The notes: generated by a model not told the origin, from the letters alone. Shown: positions 46,285 to 54,713, numbered from the stretch's first letter. The stretch is DNA of 64,000 bases from DIGJ01 sp041739345 (GCA_041739345.1 JBGSNZ010000005.1:1-64000); one strand, 5' to 3'. Numbers and translations: made by a program.

Positions 46285-48372
46285 TTATGGATTTACTATG
46301 TCAAAATAAATACAGTTTTCCTTCATACGATTTTCAATAATTGAAATATACTTTGCATTCGTCTGTGAAAGCATAATATAAATTTCACCATCATCACCCT
46401 GCCCAACGACATCGTTATTTCGCAATAAACCGATGAGTTTATTACTTAGTTCCTGCAGTGACTCTTCCTCTTGCTTTAAACGAACCATAACATATTCCGA
46501 AAACTTCTTTTCCTTCATTTGCTTTTTCACCGCTACGATTTCACTAAAATACTCTTGTTTCATGATTTTTGTATCTTTAATCATGGTATCCTGTTCGATT
46601 AACTCACTACGTTCGATTGCTCGTACCAAAAATTCCTGAATCAATCCAGATACAATACTGATTTTATTACAGTATTCCTGACTTAATTGATAATCCGAAA
46701 CATTATATATTGCAATCAGTCCCACCATTTTATCTTCTCTGTAGATTGGAGTAGCGTATGCTGGATACTCCGGTATACAAGCTATATTTACCCATGTTTC
46801 ACGATTACGCACGGTACGGTATAGTTCACTATAATCTGATAATCTCATGGACTTAGAAAGCTTTTCATTTAATGATCTAGAACATACATTTAACCTTGCA
46901 AAATCGCTGTCTTTTTCTACGGTATATATCGCAACGTACATATTTTCCATTATATTTTCTAATACGTTGATTGCTTCATAGAAAACCTGCTCAGGTAAAG
47001 TAGATGCCAGTTTTTTCACAACTGCATATATTTTTCCATAACTATCTTTGTAATTAATAATCTGGCAACTAAATTCATCTTTGTTATCTAGTGTTTTAAT
47101 ATAAAGCTCATTTAAAAAAACATATTTCTTTTCCAAAATTTCTTGTTCTTCTTTTAAGAAACGAATCGTATCTTCAATTTTATCTCTTGTATAGCCTGAA
47201 ACTGCACCAATCAGAAAATAAGTCGCAAATGGAAGCCAGTTTTGTGTATTGTAAAAAATAATACGCCAATCCGTTTCGCTAAGACTGTTTGATGCAAAAC
47301 TGACACTTGCCAACGCAGCTGCAACAATTCCAACGTTTAATCCTCTTGTTGCGCCCAAAATAATGACAAATAGCATGCGGTAATCCATAAAATCAAGAAG
47401 CGGATTATCACTAATCTTTGCATCTAAAAACTCAACCAAAATAAATAGCACAATTATTTCAGCTGCAGTAATTAATAGATTTTTTATCTTTGGATAATTT
47501 GAAAGTATTTTTTTTCGTTTCTTTTTAACGCTTAACACTTTCTCTTGATTTATCATTTTCGTCAAATGTTCATAAAAATCACCAAGAGGAAACCATCCAA
47601 ATTCTGTTCTTGCATTTGTGTTCATCACTGCTTTTGGAATTGCCACATCATTTTTCATATAGTTTATTCTTAGATTTGGGTTTTGCAGTGAAAACTTTTC
47701 CGCCAACTCAAAAAAGCTCAAATTCTCATCTCCAGTTAAATCCATCTCCAGATATCCTTGATATGGTTCGTCAATCATACGGTCAATTAGCCGTGCCAAG
47801 TCTTCGTCCCACAGAAAACTCACCATGTCCTCTGATCTTGTGGGTAGCTTTAGTTTATTTTCTATAACAGATGTTTTTATCCAGGATGCGAGTTGCGTAC
47901 CACATTGTTGTGTATTATATAAATATGGAACACGTACAATTGAAATATCAATGGATTCTTCTTCACTAGCAATCTTACACAAATGTTCACAGGCATTTAG
48001 TAGTATATAACGACTACTTTCCTTGTCCACTCTTTCTTCTTGCGCTTCTGCCAAATCATTGGTATTTACATAAATCAAATTGGAAATTTTATATTTTTTG
48101 CATAGAAATAAAATATTTTCCAAACTTTCCAGTTCATCAAAAACTTTCTTTGCACCATCCAATGCCTTAGAAAAATAAACAACGTTTTGAAAATCAAACG
48201 ATCGAAACAAATTTTCAAGTTCTTCCTCGTTATAATCATATGGATTGACATTCTTACTATGATAATCAGTAATCATGCTTTTACCACAAACCACAAGTTT
48301 TAAATTCCTATCTAACTCTTCGTAAAATGAATTTGACAAAGGCATTAAATTGCCTGTAACTAATATATCCAT
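46285..48372 (-). CDS. pelD: PelD with N-terminal SDR-like domain, c-di-GMP receptor
   Basis: A 695-aa membrane receptor that should turn on Pel synthesis when c-di-GMP binds. The ATG at 48372 has AGGGGA upstream. Residues 1-285 look like a sugar-nucleotide epimerase (extended SDR: DILVTGN, IYVNTNDL, VRVPYLYNT) with a damaged glycine-rich motif, so it is probably non-catalytic. Four helices follow (about 300-405), then a GAF domain (430-585) and a degenerate GGDEF. The I-site RxxD is kept (RNND, 651-654) while GGDEF has become GDDGE, the PelD pattern for binding without synthesis. Confidence 0.85.
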   Translation of the reverse strand: MDILVTGNLMPLSNSFYEELDRNLKLVVCGKSMITDYHSKNVNPYDYNEEELENLFRSFDFQNVVYFSKALDGAKKVFDELESLENILFLCKKYKISNLIYVNTNDLAEAQEERVDKESSRYILLNACEHLCKIASEEESIDISIVRVPYLYNTQQCGTQLASWIKTSVIENKLKLPTRSEDMVSFLWDEDLARLIDRMIDEPYQGYLEMDLTGDENLSFFELAEKFSLQNPNLRINYMKNDVAIPKAVMNTNARTEFGWFPLGDFYEHLTKMINQEKVLSVKKKRKKILSNYPKIKNLLITAAEIIVLFILVEFLDAKISDNPLLDFMDYRMLFVIILGATRGLNVGIVAAALASVSFASNSLSETDWRIIFYNTQNWLPFATYFLIGAVSGYTRDKIEDTIRFLKEEQEILEKKYVFLNELYIKTLDNKDEFSCQIINYKDSYGKIYAVVKKLASTLPEQVFYEAINVLENIMENMYVAIYTVEKDSDFARLNVCSRSLNEKLSKSMRLSDYSELYRTVRNRETWVNIACIPEYPAYATPIYREDKMVGLIAIYNVSDYQLSQEYCNKISIVSGLIQEFLVRAIERSELIEQDTMIKDTKIMKQEYFSEIVAVKKQMKEKKFSEYVMVRLKQEEESLQELSNKLIGLLRNNDVVGQGDDGEIYIMLSQTNAKYISIIENRMKENCIYFDIVNP

Positions 48373-48400
48373 TTGTAATCCCCTAAAATTTTCCTCTTTC

Positions 48401-48433
48401 AAAAAAACAGCACCGTGAACCTTTCACGGTGCT
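48401..48433 (-). terminator. Intrinsic terminator inside the pel leader
   Basis: Minus-strand stem AGCACCGTGAA / TTCACGGTGCT (48409-48433), then G and seven Ts (48407-48401). It lies downstream of the pel promoter and only 28 bases before the pelD start, so it must be read through or antiterminated for pel expression. It could instead only end upstream read-through, but the intervening promoter argues for attenuation. Confidence 0.8.
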
Positions 48434-48472
48434 AATTCAGTCGCGTAATACTTACATTTTCCCACTTTATTT

Positions 48473-48501
48473 ATAGTATGAAATAACCAGCATTATTTCA
48501 A
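48473..48501 (-). promoter_or_regulatory. pel operon promoter
   Basis: TTGAAA (48496-48501) and TACTAT (48473-48478) on the minus strand with a 17-base spacer. Predicted leader about 94 nt, containing the terminator at 48401-48433. Confidence 0.7.
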
Positions 48502-48559
48502 TAGTATTTTTTACGTTTCTATAGCCTTTTTTTAGTTATTTAATACAAAATTAAACTAT

Positions 48560-49390
48560 TTATTTTAGACGGTAAAGAACATCTTCAAAGCAAACACCAT
48601 CTTCCTTTGGTGTATTGTATTTTTCGGTAATCGATATGCAATCTTTGATAAAATAAGCAGCCTTTCTTACCGAAGTCTCAAAGTCAATTTCATTGACACA
48701 ATCCGCCGCCAGGATCGCCGAATATATATCACCAGTTCCTGCCCGTTCTTTCCCTACACGCTTTACTTTAACAATCTTTGGATCTTTTCCATGCTCATAA
48801 ACTACATTACCGATAAAATCCCCCATTTTTATACCAGAGATTGCTACCTTCTTCGATCCCATCTGAACAAGTTTTTCTGCCATATCATAAAACTCTTTTT
48901 GTTTCCATCCACTTTCCTTATATGGAGTATTGGTAAGCATGCAGCATTCGGTTACGTTAGGCGTAATGATATCTGCATATCCAACCAGTTTTTTCATTTC
49001 TTCACACATTTCCTTCGTATAGGTGGTATAAGCTTTTCCATCCTCTCCCATAACTGGATCAATAATAATTTTTGTATTTTCATTGCTAAATTCTTTTATA
49101 AAAGACTCAACAATTAATATTTGTCTCTTTGAACCTAAAAATCCAGACGTAATTCCATCAAATTTCAATCCGAGTTTTTTCCAATTCTCTATGTATTCGG
49201 GCATTTTATTCGTGTAGTCGTCAAAGAAAAAGGTCTCATAGCCAGTATGATTTGAAAAAATAGAAGTTGGCAATGGACAGCACTGTACTTTCATATGTGA
49301 AATAATTGGTAGCGATACTGTAATCGAGCAACGTCCATAACCTGAAATATCGTTTATTACTGCTATCTTTTTTTGTCTTTCACTGAACAT
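48560..49390 (-). CDS. Pyridoxal/pyridoxamine kinase-like (PdxK/PdxY type)
   Basis: A 276-aa ribokinase-fold vitamin B6 kinase. The ATG at 49390 (MFSERQKK) has GGAG upstream. Motifs: VINDISGYGRCS, FSNHTGYETFFF, IIDPVMGEDGKAY, ITPNVTECCML and the catalytic-end ERAGTGDIYSA (with Gly-Thr-Gly-Asp). It phosphorylates pyridoxal-type vitamers with ATP. It directly follows the diguanylate cyclase gene; no functional link to pel is evident. Confidence 0.85.
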   Translation of the reverse strand: MFSERQKKIAVINDISGYGRCSITVSLPIISHMKVQCCPLPTSIFSNHTGYETFFFDDYTNKMPEYIENWKKLGLKFDGITSGFLGSKRQILIVESFIKEFSNENTKIIIDPVMGEDGKAYTTYTKEMCEEMKKLVGYADIITPNVTECCMLTNTPYKESGWKQKEFYDMAEKLVQMGSKKVAISGIKMGDFIGNVVYEHGKDPKIVKVKRVGKERAGTGDIYSAILAADCVNEIDFETSVRKAAYFIKDCISITEKYNTPKEDGVCFEDVLYRLK

Positions 49391-49411
49391 TTTTTCTCCA
49401 TTCCTTCGCAT

Positions 49412-50812
49412 TTAAGCTGGACAATCTTCTCTACATCCTTTGTGCAGCTTTTTATAGCAATACATTCGTTCATCCGCTATCTTAACCAGTTCACTAAAAT
49501 CAAATCCTTCATTTGGAAACTGGGCAATACCATAACTAAACGAAATCGGAATACATAACGTTTCATGTGGACAGTCTGAAAGTTGCTGTAAACAATCTTC
49601 AAATCGTTCTTTTAATTCTTCTTGCGTTGTATTAAAATAAATGCCGCAGAATTCATCTCCACCAAGTCTGGCAACAACATCTTTTCCTTTTATAGATTTT
49701 TTAATCGAATTTGCTACTGCTATAATGGCTTTGTCTCCTACCAAGTGTCCAAAGTGATCGTTCATACGTTTTAGACCATTTAAATCAAAAATAGCAACCA
49801 AAAAGTTTTCATTTTTATTGCTACTCTCTATTTGGATTTTATGAAATGCCTCATTAAAATAGGCACGATTATACATATCGGTTAACGCATCATATTTTGC
49901 CAAATAACGAGTCTTTTCATACAAAAGATGATTTGAAATAGCAATCTCTACACTATTACGTATGAACTCCATCGTTTTTATATCATCCTGCGTAAACTGA
50001 TTTGTTTCAAGCGAATCAATATTTATCATACCGAATAGCTCTCCCTTTATACGTATCGGTGTTGTCATAGTTGACTTAATTAATGTGGATTGCCCAAATT
50101 TAGTATGTACCGGATAAAAACGGTCGTATAATGAGATATCTGCCATATACTTAATCTGGTCCATCTTACCATCCGTTAATTTGTAAAGGGTAGATGCTTC
50201 TTTGGGCAAAGTAAAACCTTCTATATCCTGATCAAACCCATTGAATGCCACAATTTTGAAAAAATCACCTTCCTTGGTAAAAATCGAACCAAGCTGTGAG
50301 TTTTCAATACAATTTAGCGCATTTTTCAATATAAGGTTATAAATTTCGTAAATTTCTTCTAATTCAAGCACGGACTGACTAATTTCTAACATCAGTGCAC
50401 GAACTTTTGATAGATGAATTAAATTACGCTCAATATTCTTCTTTTCGGTGATATCATAAATCTGAGCCAATATATACTGTTTTGAATTGTATATTACAAT
50501 TTTCCCATTATACTCAATGTAAATTTCTTCCCCATTTTTGTTGTGCATTACAAGTTCTTTTTGTATCCTCTTATACGAATCACCCTCTGTATTCTGCACT
50601 TCGGAACACATAGCAGAATTCACAAGAACCTGAGCAAATACCTCTTTTTGAAAACATGCTTTAAATTCTTCCTTGTAACATCCAAACATATTACTACAAG
50701 CAACATTAAAATATGCAATCTCATCTTCATTAAAAAGTATCGTTGAAACGGATAGTGTCTTGTCCAATACCGGAAACATATCTTCCGTAATTACATCACA
50801 TGACTGACTCAT
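49412..50812 (-). CDS. PAS-GAF-GGDEF diguanylate cyclase
   Basis: A 466-aa soluble enzyme making c-di-GMP. The ATG at 50812 has AAGGGGG upstream. A PAS domain (about 15-130), GAF domain (150-300) and GGDEF domain (310-460) are seen. The active site is intact (ARLGGDEFCGI) with LTDMYNRAYFNE and FDLNGLKRMND. The inhibitory I-site is KGKD rather than RxxD, so feedback inhibition is probably absent. Next to the pel operon, it could supply c-di-GMP to PelD. Confidence 0.9.
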   Translation of the reverse strand: MSQSCDVITEDMFPVLDKTLSVSTILFNEDEIAYFNVACSNMFGCYKEEFKACFQKEVFAQVLVNSAMCSEVQNTEGDSYKRIQKELVMHNKNGEEIYIEYNGKIVIYNSKQYILAQIYDITEKKNIERNLIHLSKVRALMLEISQSVLELEEIYEIYNLILKNALNCIENSQLGSIFTKEGDFFKIVAFNGFDQDIEGFTLPKEASTLYKLTDGKMDQIKYMADISLYDRFYPVHTKFGQSTLIKSTMTTPIRIKGELFGMINIDSLETNQFTQDDIKTMEFIRNSVEIAISNHLLYEKTRYLAKYDALTDMYNRAYFNEAFHKIQIESSNKNENFLVAIFDLNGLKRMNDHFGHLVGDKAIIAVANSIKKSIKGKDVVARLGGDEFCGIYFNTTQEELKERFEDCLQQLSDCPHETLCIPISFSYGIAQFPNEGFDFSELVKIADERMYCYKKLHKGCREDCPA

Positions 50813-50853
50813 TCGCAACCCCCTTGTGTAATATACCTATTAACAGTAAATAA

Positions 50854-51861
50854 CTATCGTATTCTTTCTGTTAATCCGACTTTTTTCTGAACTTTTCTTA
50901 AAGTCTTTCTAGCATAATACTCTGCTTTTTCATCATTCATTTTTATCATTGATTCTAAATATGCTTTATCTTTCATCAATTCATCGAAACGAGAATGCAT
51001 CGGTTTTAATAAATCTGCTACCGCTTCACCAACTGCCAGTTTAAAGTCCCCATACCCTTTACTGTCAAATTCACGTTCGATTTCTTCCTTTGTCTTTCCA
51101 GTAGTTGCGCCATAAATATCGATTAAATTACTAATACCAGGCTTATTCGCACTGTCATAACGGACTTCGTTGTCCGAATCGGTCACTGCTCTCTTAAATT
51201 TACGAATAATGGTATCTGCATCGTCCAGTAGTAAGATTGTAGCATTTAAATTTTCATCTGATTTTGACATTTTCTTCTCAGGCTCTTGTAAGCTCATGAT
51301 TTTGGCGCCTACTTTACCAATATATGGTTCTGGAATGGTAAATACATCACCATATATATTATTAAAACGTTCTGCAATATCACGGCATATTTCAAGGTGT
51401 TGCTTTTGATCAATTCCTACTGGTACAACATCCGCTTGATATAATAAAATGTCAGCTGCCATAAGTACAGGATATGTATAAAGTCCTGCATTTATATTAT
51501 CCGCATGCTTTGCTGATTTGTCTTTAAACTGCGTCATACGGTTTAACTCACCCATGTATGTAAAACAGTTAAGAATCCATGACAGCTCGGCATGTCCTGA
51601 AACATGCGACTGATAATAAATACAATTCTTTTCTGGATCTAATCCAGCAGCAATATATAATGCATACAAAGCTCTCGCATTTTTACGAAACTCGGCAGGC
51701 TCTTGTCTCAAAGTTAAGGAATGCAAATCCATAACCCCATAAACACATTCATATTCTTCATTCAATGAAACCCAGTTCTTCAATGCGCCCAAATAATTGC
51801 CAAGTGTAAGTGTTCCAGTCGCCTGCATTCCACTATATAATATTTTTTTTCCGTCTAGCAT
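50854..51861 (-). CDS. trpS: Tryptophanyl-tRNA synthetase
   Basis: A 335-aa class I aminoacyl-tRNA synthetase charging tRNA-Trp. SGMQATGTLTLGNYLGAL contains the HIGH-type motif (TLGN) and KKMSKSDENLNAT is the KMSKS loop. Length is normal. The 129-base upstream region shares no visible T-box features. The diguanylate cyclase gene follows after 41 bases, possibly co-transcribed. Confidence 0.95.
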   Translation of the reverse strand: MLDGKKILYSGMQATGTLTLGNYLGALKNWVSLNEEYECVYGVMDLHSLTLRQEPAEFRKNARALYALYIAAGLDPEKNCIYYQSHVSGHAELSWILNCFTYMGELNRMTQFKDKSAKHADNINAGLYTYPVLMAADILLYQADVVPVGIDQKQHLEICRDIAERFNNIYGDVFTIPEPYIGKVGAKIMSLQEPEKKMSKSDENLNATILLLDDADTIIRKFKRAVTDSDNEVRYDSANKPGISNLIDIYGATTGKTKEEIEREFDSKGYGDFKLAVGEAVADLLKPMHSRFDELMKDKAYLESMIKMNDEKAEYYARKTLRKVQKKVGLTERIR

Positions 51862-51990
51862 ACTGATTTTCCTCTCTATTGCTTACTATTTCAAAATTGT
51901 AACCTATTTAGAAACATATGTCTAGGTCATACAGGCATTTTTTGCGATTTCAATCATATAATAAATAGGAATAAGCAAGGGAGACCTTAT

Positions 51991-52476
51991 ATGCCAAAAC
52001 CAGATTTTTTCAATCACCATAACATTGACTTACTAAAAGCAGCACTTCCTTATATGAATCCTCGTGTTCAAAAATCCGTAGAAGTTGTAACTAAGGCTGA
52101 TGAATTTCTTAGTACAATGCAATCCCCTGGTCCAAGCAGTGAATTAAGTACCATGAGTATGTCTTCTAACCAAATGGATTTAGAAGACATTTTACTGCAA
52201 CTCAAACCTGTTTCAAACAAAAAAGAACAGGAGATGATTGACAACATGACTAACATGCTTAAAATGCAAAAGATGTTCCAAAGTTATCGTTCTTTTACGA
52301 GTGCTAATCAAAACTCTAGCTCCAATCAAACTTCCGGCTCGAATCAGACTTCCGGCTCCAATAATACGGTTTCTTCACAGGATATGATGACTCAATTTCT
52401 TTTATCACAGTTAAGTCCGGAACAAAAAAGTAATTTCGAAAATATTAATGTTGTACTAAACTCAATGAATAATTAG
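51991..52476 (+). CDS. Unknown 161-aa protein with NQTSGS repeats
   Basis: I do not recognise this protein. It begins MPKPDFFNHHNIDLLKAALP. Residues 40-95 are acidic/Met-rich helix. Then comes a low-complexity stretch with repeated SNQTSGSN units (about 105-125) and a hydrophobic-polar end. No signal peptide or helix anchor. A strong ribosome site (AAGGGAGACC) and coupled downstream gene suggest both are expressed. Confidence 0.65.
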   Translation: MPKPDFFNHHNIDLLKAALPYMNPRVQKSVEVVTKADEFLSTMQSPGPSSELSTMSMSSNQMDLEDILLQLKPVSNKKEQEMIDNMTNMLKMQKMFQSYRSFTSANQNSSSNQTSGSNQTSGSNNTVSSQDMMTQFLLSQLSPEQKSNFENINVVLNSMNN

Positions 52477-52487
52477 GAGGGAATCAT

Positions 52488-52772
52488 ATGCAAGATATGT
52501 CATGGATACATAATCCTGCCTTAAAAAATATACACCCCAAAAAAATGGTGATTATTACTCAACTGATTCAAAATACAGAAGGAAAGCCGATTGCACAGTC
52601 CATTCCTTTTCTTATGCAGGCAAATAAGGAATTACAAAAAGAAGGCCTCCAATTTACAGAAGATGAGACTACAATTATTATGGATATCTTAACCCGAGAT
52701 ATGTCCTTAGCCGAAAAAGAAAAGCTCTCTAAGATGAAGGGACTCATTCAACAAAATATGTTTAAGAAATAA
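52488..52772 (+). CDS. Unknown 94-aa helical protein
   Basis: A small soluble protein, probably all-helical (HPKKMVIITQLIQNTEGK, then IPFLMQANKELQKEGLQF and TIIMDILTRDMS). Eleven bases after the 161-aa gene, with AGGAGGG. Both look like a conserved pair of unknown cytoplasmic proteins. Confidence 0.65.
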   Translation: MQDMSWIHNPALKNIHPKKMVIITQLIQNTEGKPIAQSIPFLMQANKELQKEGLQFTEDETTIIMDILTRDMSLAEKEKLSKMKGLIQQNMFKK

Positions 52773-52773
52773 C

Positions 52774-52830
52774 AAAAAAGTTGCAAAATATGTCGTGCTA
52801 CTAAGGCATGAGGATATTTTGCAATTTTTA
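52774..52830. terminator. Bidirectional terminator
   Basis: AAAAAAGTTGCAAAATAT / ATATTTTGCAATTTTT between the convergent 94-aa and CDF genes. Confidence 0.88.
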
Positions 52831-52867
52831 TTTTTATTCTGCAACTTTTATTTTCTAACCTTAATTC

Positions 52868-53752
52868 TTATATTCTAGGATTTACATGAACCATGCAATG
52901 TTTTACAGAATCAAATTCATTTTCAATTGCATCGTGTACCCGTTCTGCAATTTTGTGTGATTCACTTAATGTTAAATTGCCGTCAGCGACAATTTCTATA
53001 TCTACATAAATCTTCGCTCCAAACAAACGAGTCTTTACCATGTCTATATCTAATACACCTTCTTGATTTCGAATAGCTACTTGCATCTTTCCAATGGTTT
53101 TATCGTCACATGATTTATCCACCATCTTATCGACAGAATCCTTAAAGATATCAAAGGAAGCCTTACCAATAAAAATACAAATCACAACACTGGCTACCGA
53201 ATCAAGAACAGGAAAGCCAAGTCTTGCTCCAAATATACCAATAAATGCCCCAACCGAAGACAATGCATCGGATCTATGATGCCAGGCATCCGCCATAAGA
53301 GCTCCCGAATTAATTTTTTTTGCTGCTGCCCTTGTATACCAATACATCCATTCCTTTACAACAATAGAAACAACCGCTGCTACTAGTGCCAACGCTCCCG
53401 GAACTTCCAACTTTCCGTTATTTCCTGCAATGATTTTCTCCATGCCTCCAGCGCCAATTCCTATACCTGTTGCTAGTAAAATTGCTGCAAGAATAATAGA
53501 CGCTACACATTCCAGTCGTTCATGTCCATACTGATGCTCCTCATCCGACTGTTTCCCAGAAATCTTCACTCCAATAATAACAATGAATGTGCTAAAAACA
53601 TCGGATGCCGAATGAACTGCATCGGAAATCATTGCTCCTGAATTTGCAATAACACCTGCCATTAATTTGAAAAAAGATAAAAGAAGGTTAATAAAGATAC
53701 TGACTGCAGATACCCTCATCGCAATTTTTTCATTTTGTTTTGTTTGTTCCAT
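52868..53752 (-). CDS. CDF-family metal cation exporter
   Basis: A 294-aa cation diffusion facilitator with six helices (about 12-205) and a cytoplasmic ferredoxin-like end (210-294). Metal residues: SDAVHSASDVF in helix 2, HQYGHERLE in the loop, and ADAWHHRSDALSS (HxxxD) in helix 5. A NiCo riboswitch directly upstream shows that the physiological substrate is most likely Ni2+/Co2+. GGAGG precedes the ATG. Confidence 0.92.
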   Translation of the reverse strand: MEQTKQNEKIAMRVSAVSIFINLLLSFFKLMAGVIANSGAMISDAVHSASDVFSTFIVIIGVKISGKQSDEEHQYGHERLECVASIILAAILLATGIGIGAGGMEKIIAGNNGKLEVPGALALVAAVVSIVVKEWMYWYTRAAAKKINSGALMADAWHHRSDALSSVGAFIGIFGARLGFPVLDSVASVVICIFIGKASFDIFKDSVDKMVDKSCDDKTIGKMQVAIRNQEGVLDIDMVKTRLFGAKIYVDIEIVADGNLTLSESHKIAERVHDAIENEFDSVKHCMVHVNPRI

Positions 53753-53829
53753 AAATAGTTACCTCCACAATTTTTTAAAGATAGCTCTATGGCACTTGCA
53801 ATATAAATAGTTTGCTCCCCTTAGGGTAC

Positions 53830-53878
53830 AAAAAAAACACCCATGGAACAATAATAGTAAACTACTGTCCCACAGATG
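53830..53878 (-). terminator. Terminator of NiCo riboswitch expression platform
   Basis: On the minus strand an 18-bp stem with several G-U pairs (861-878 with 838-855 of the 53 kb block) and a 5-base loop, followed by eight Us (53837-53830). Its left arm is the 3' side of the aptamer (CATCTGTGGGACAGTAGT), so metal binding and termination are mutually exclusive: an ON switch. Confidence 0.85.
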
Positions 53879-53966
53879 TTATAAGTCTTTTATCTGCTGC
53901 CACCCGTTAATGGCCCGGCCCCACGAATTGAACTTCATCGATTCTATTCATCGCCTGCTCAGTTTG
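53857..53966 (-). ncRNA. NiCo (czcD) riboswitch
   Basis: The minus strand reads the class hallmarks in order: AAACTGAGCAGGC, GGGCCGGGCC, GGTGGCAGCAGAT and ATCTGTGGGACAGTAGT, which match the NiCo aptamer core (ACUGAGCAGGC, GCCGGGC, GGCAACAGAU, CAUCUGUGGGACAGU). Binding of Co2+ or Ni2+ should prevent the overlapping terminator and allow CDF exporter expression. Confidence 0.9.
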
Positions 53967-54004
53967 TACTGTAGATTTATGCAGTGCAAAGAGTATGTTA
54001 TTAT

Positions 54005-54033
54005 ATAATATGAAATTATTTATCATTTGTCAA
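54005..54033 (-). promoter_or_regulatory. Promoter of NiCo riboswitch/CDF unit
   Basis: TTGACA (54028-54033) and TATTAT (54005-54010) on the minus strand, spacer 17; start about 30 bases before the aptamer. Confidence 0.8.
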
Positions 54034-54041
54034 TCCTTTTA

Positions 54042-54182
54042 CTAATTTTTATGGCTGTTACACTGATTACAATCACCACTGCAGCCGCAACATCCCTTGC
54101 CTGCTTTTTTCCGCTTCCTCATATAGATTACTATCCAAATAACAAGGATAATAAGAATACCAATAATAATAATGTCCGTCAT
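54042..54182 (-). CDS. FeoB-associated-type Cys-rich small membrane protein
   Basis: A 46-aa gene. The product starts MTDIIIIGILIILVIWIVIY (one membrane helix), then RKRKKAGKG and a Cys cluster CCGCSGDCNQCNSHKN. This helix-plus-basic-plus-Cys layout is that of FeoB-associated Cys-rich membrane proteins, though no feoB is nearby. It lies between greA and the metal-riboswitch unit, so it may have a metal role. Ribosome site AAAGGTTGAG is moderate. Confidence 0.75.
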   Translation of the reverse strand: MTDIIIIGILIILVIWIVIYMRKRKKAGKGCCGCSGDCNQCNSHKN

Positions 54183-54209
54183 TTTTTCTCAACCTTTCGC
54201 ATCGTAATG

Positions 54210-54713
54210 TTAAAATTTTCGAAGAATATCGGTTCCATCATCTTCTGTATTCACTATATTTTTTAAGACGACATAATAGCCATACGCATCGTTGACCTTG
54301 ATAAAAACACGGTCATTTACTTTATGCCCTATGATTGCTTTTCCAATTGGCGATTCAATACTAATCAATCCTTTTAAGGAATTTCCTCGAACCGTTGTTA
54401 CTAATCGATAGGTTTCTACAAGGTCATCTTCTTCAAAATATAACTCAACCGTATTATTAACTCCAAGTTCATCTTCCTGTGAATCCTCCGATATAATAGT
54501 TGCTGTCTTTACCATTCTCTCTAAATATCGGATTCTGCTCTCGTTTTTATTTTTATCCTTCTTCGCAGCATAGTATTCGAAATTTTCACTTAGGTCACCA
54601 TGAGCTCTTGCTTCCTTAACTGCTTCAATGGCTTCTTTTCGAACGACTAGCTTACGATGTTCTATCTCTTGCTCAATTTTTTCGATGTCCTTTTGGGTTA
54701 GTTCATTTTGCAC
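54210..54713 (-). CDS. GreA-family transcript cleavage factor
   Basis: A 167-aa GreA/GreB-type protein. An N-terminal coiled coil (about 1-75) carries the tip DLSENFEYYAAK (acidic residues that position Mg2+ in RNA polymerase). The C-terminal FKBP-like part has SIESPIGKAIIGHKVND. It rescues backtracked RNA polymerase. The start is GTG at 54713 with GAGGAGG 8 bases upstream. The usual greA partner lysS is absent. Confidence 0.88.
   Translation of the reverse strand: MQNELTQKDIEKIEQEIEHRKLVVRKEAIEAVKEARAHGDLSENFEYYAAKKDKNKNESRIRYLERMVKTATIISEDSQEDELGVNNTVELYFEEDDLVETYRLVTTVRGNSLKGLISIESPIGKAIIGHKVNDRVFIKVNDAYGYYVVLKNIVNTEDDGTDILRKF

Noticed and set aside
48434..48559. c-di-GMP riboswitch before pelD
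   Set aside because: Neither the GEMM-I nor the GEMM-II core sequence is present, and the leader before the terminator is too short.
51862..51990. T-box leader for trpS
   Set aside because: The gap is 129 bases and lacks the T-box consensus and a terminator before the start.
54027..54266. 79-aa plus-strand open frame
   Set aside because: Runs antisense over the small Cys-rich gene and the end of greA, both better supported.
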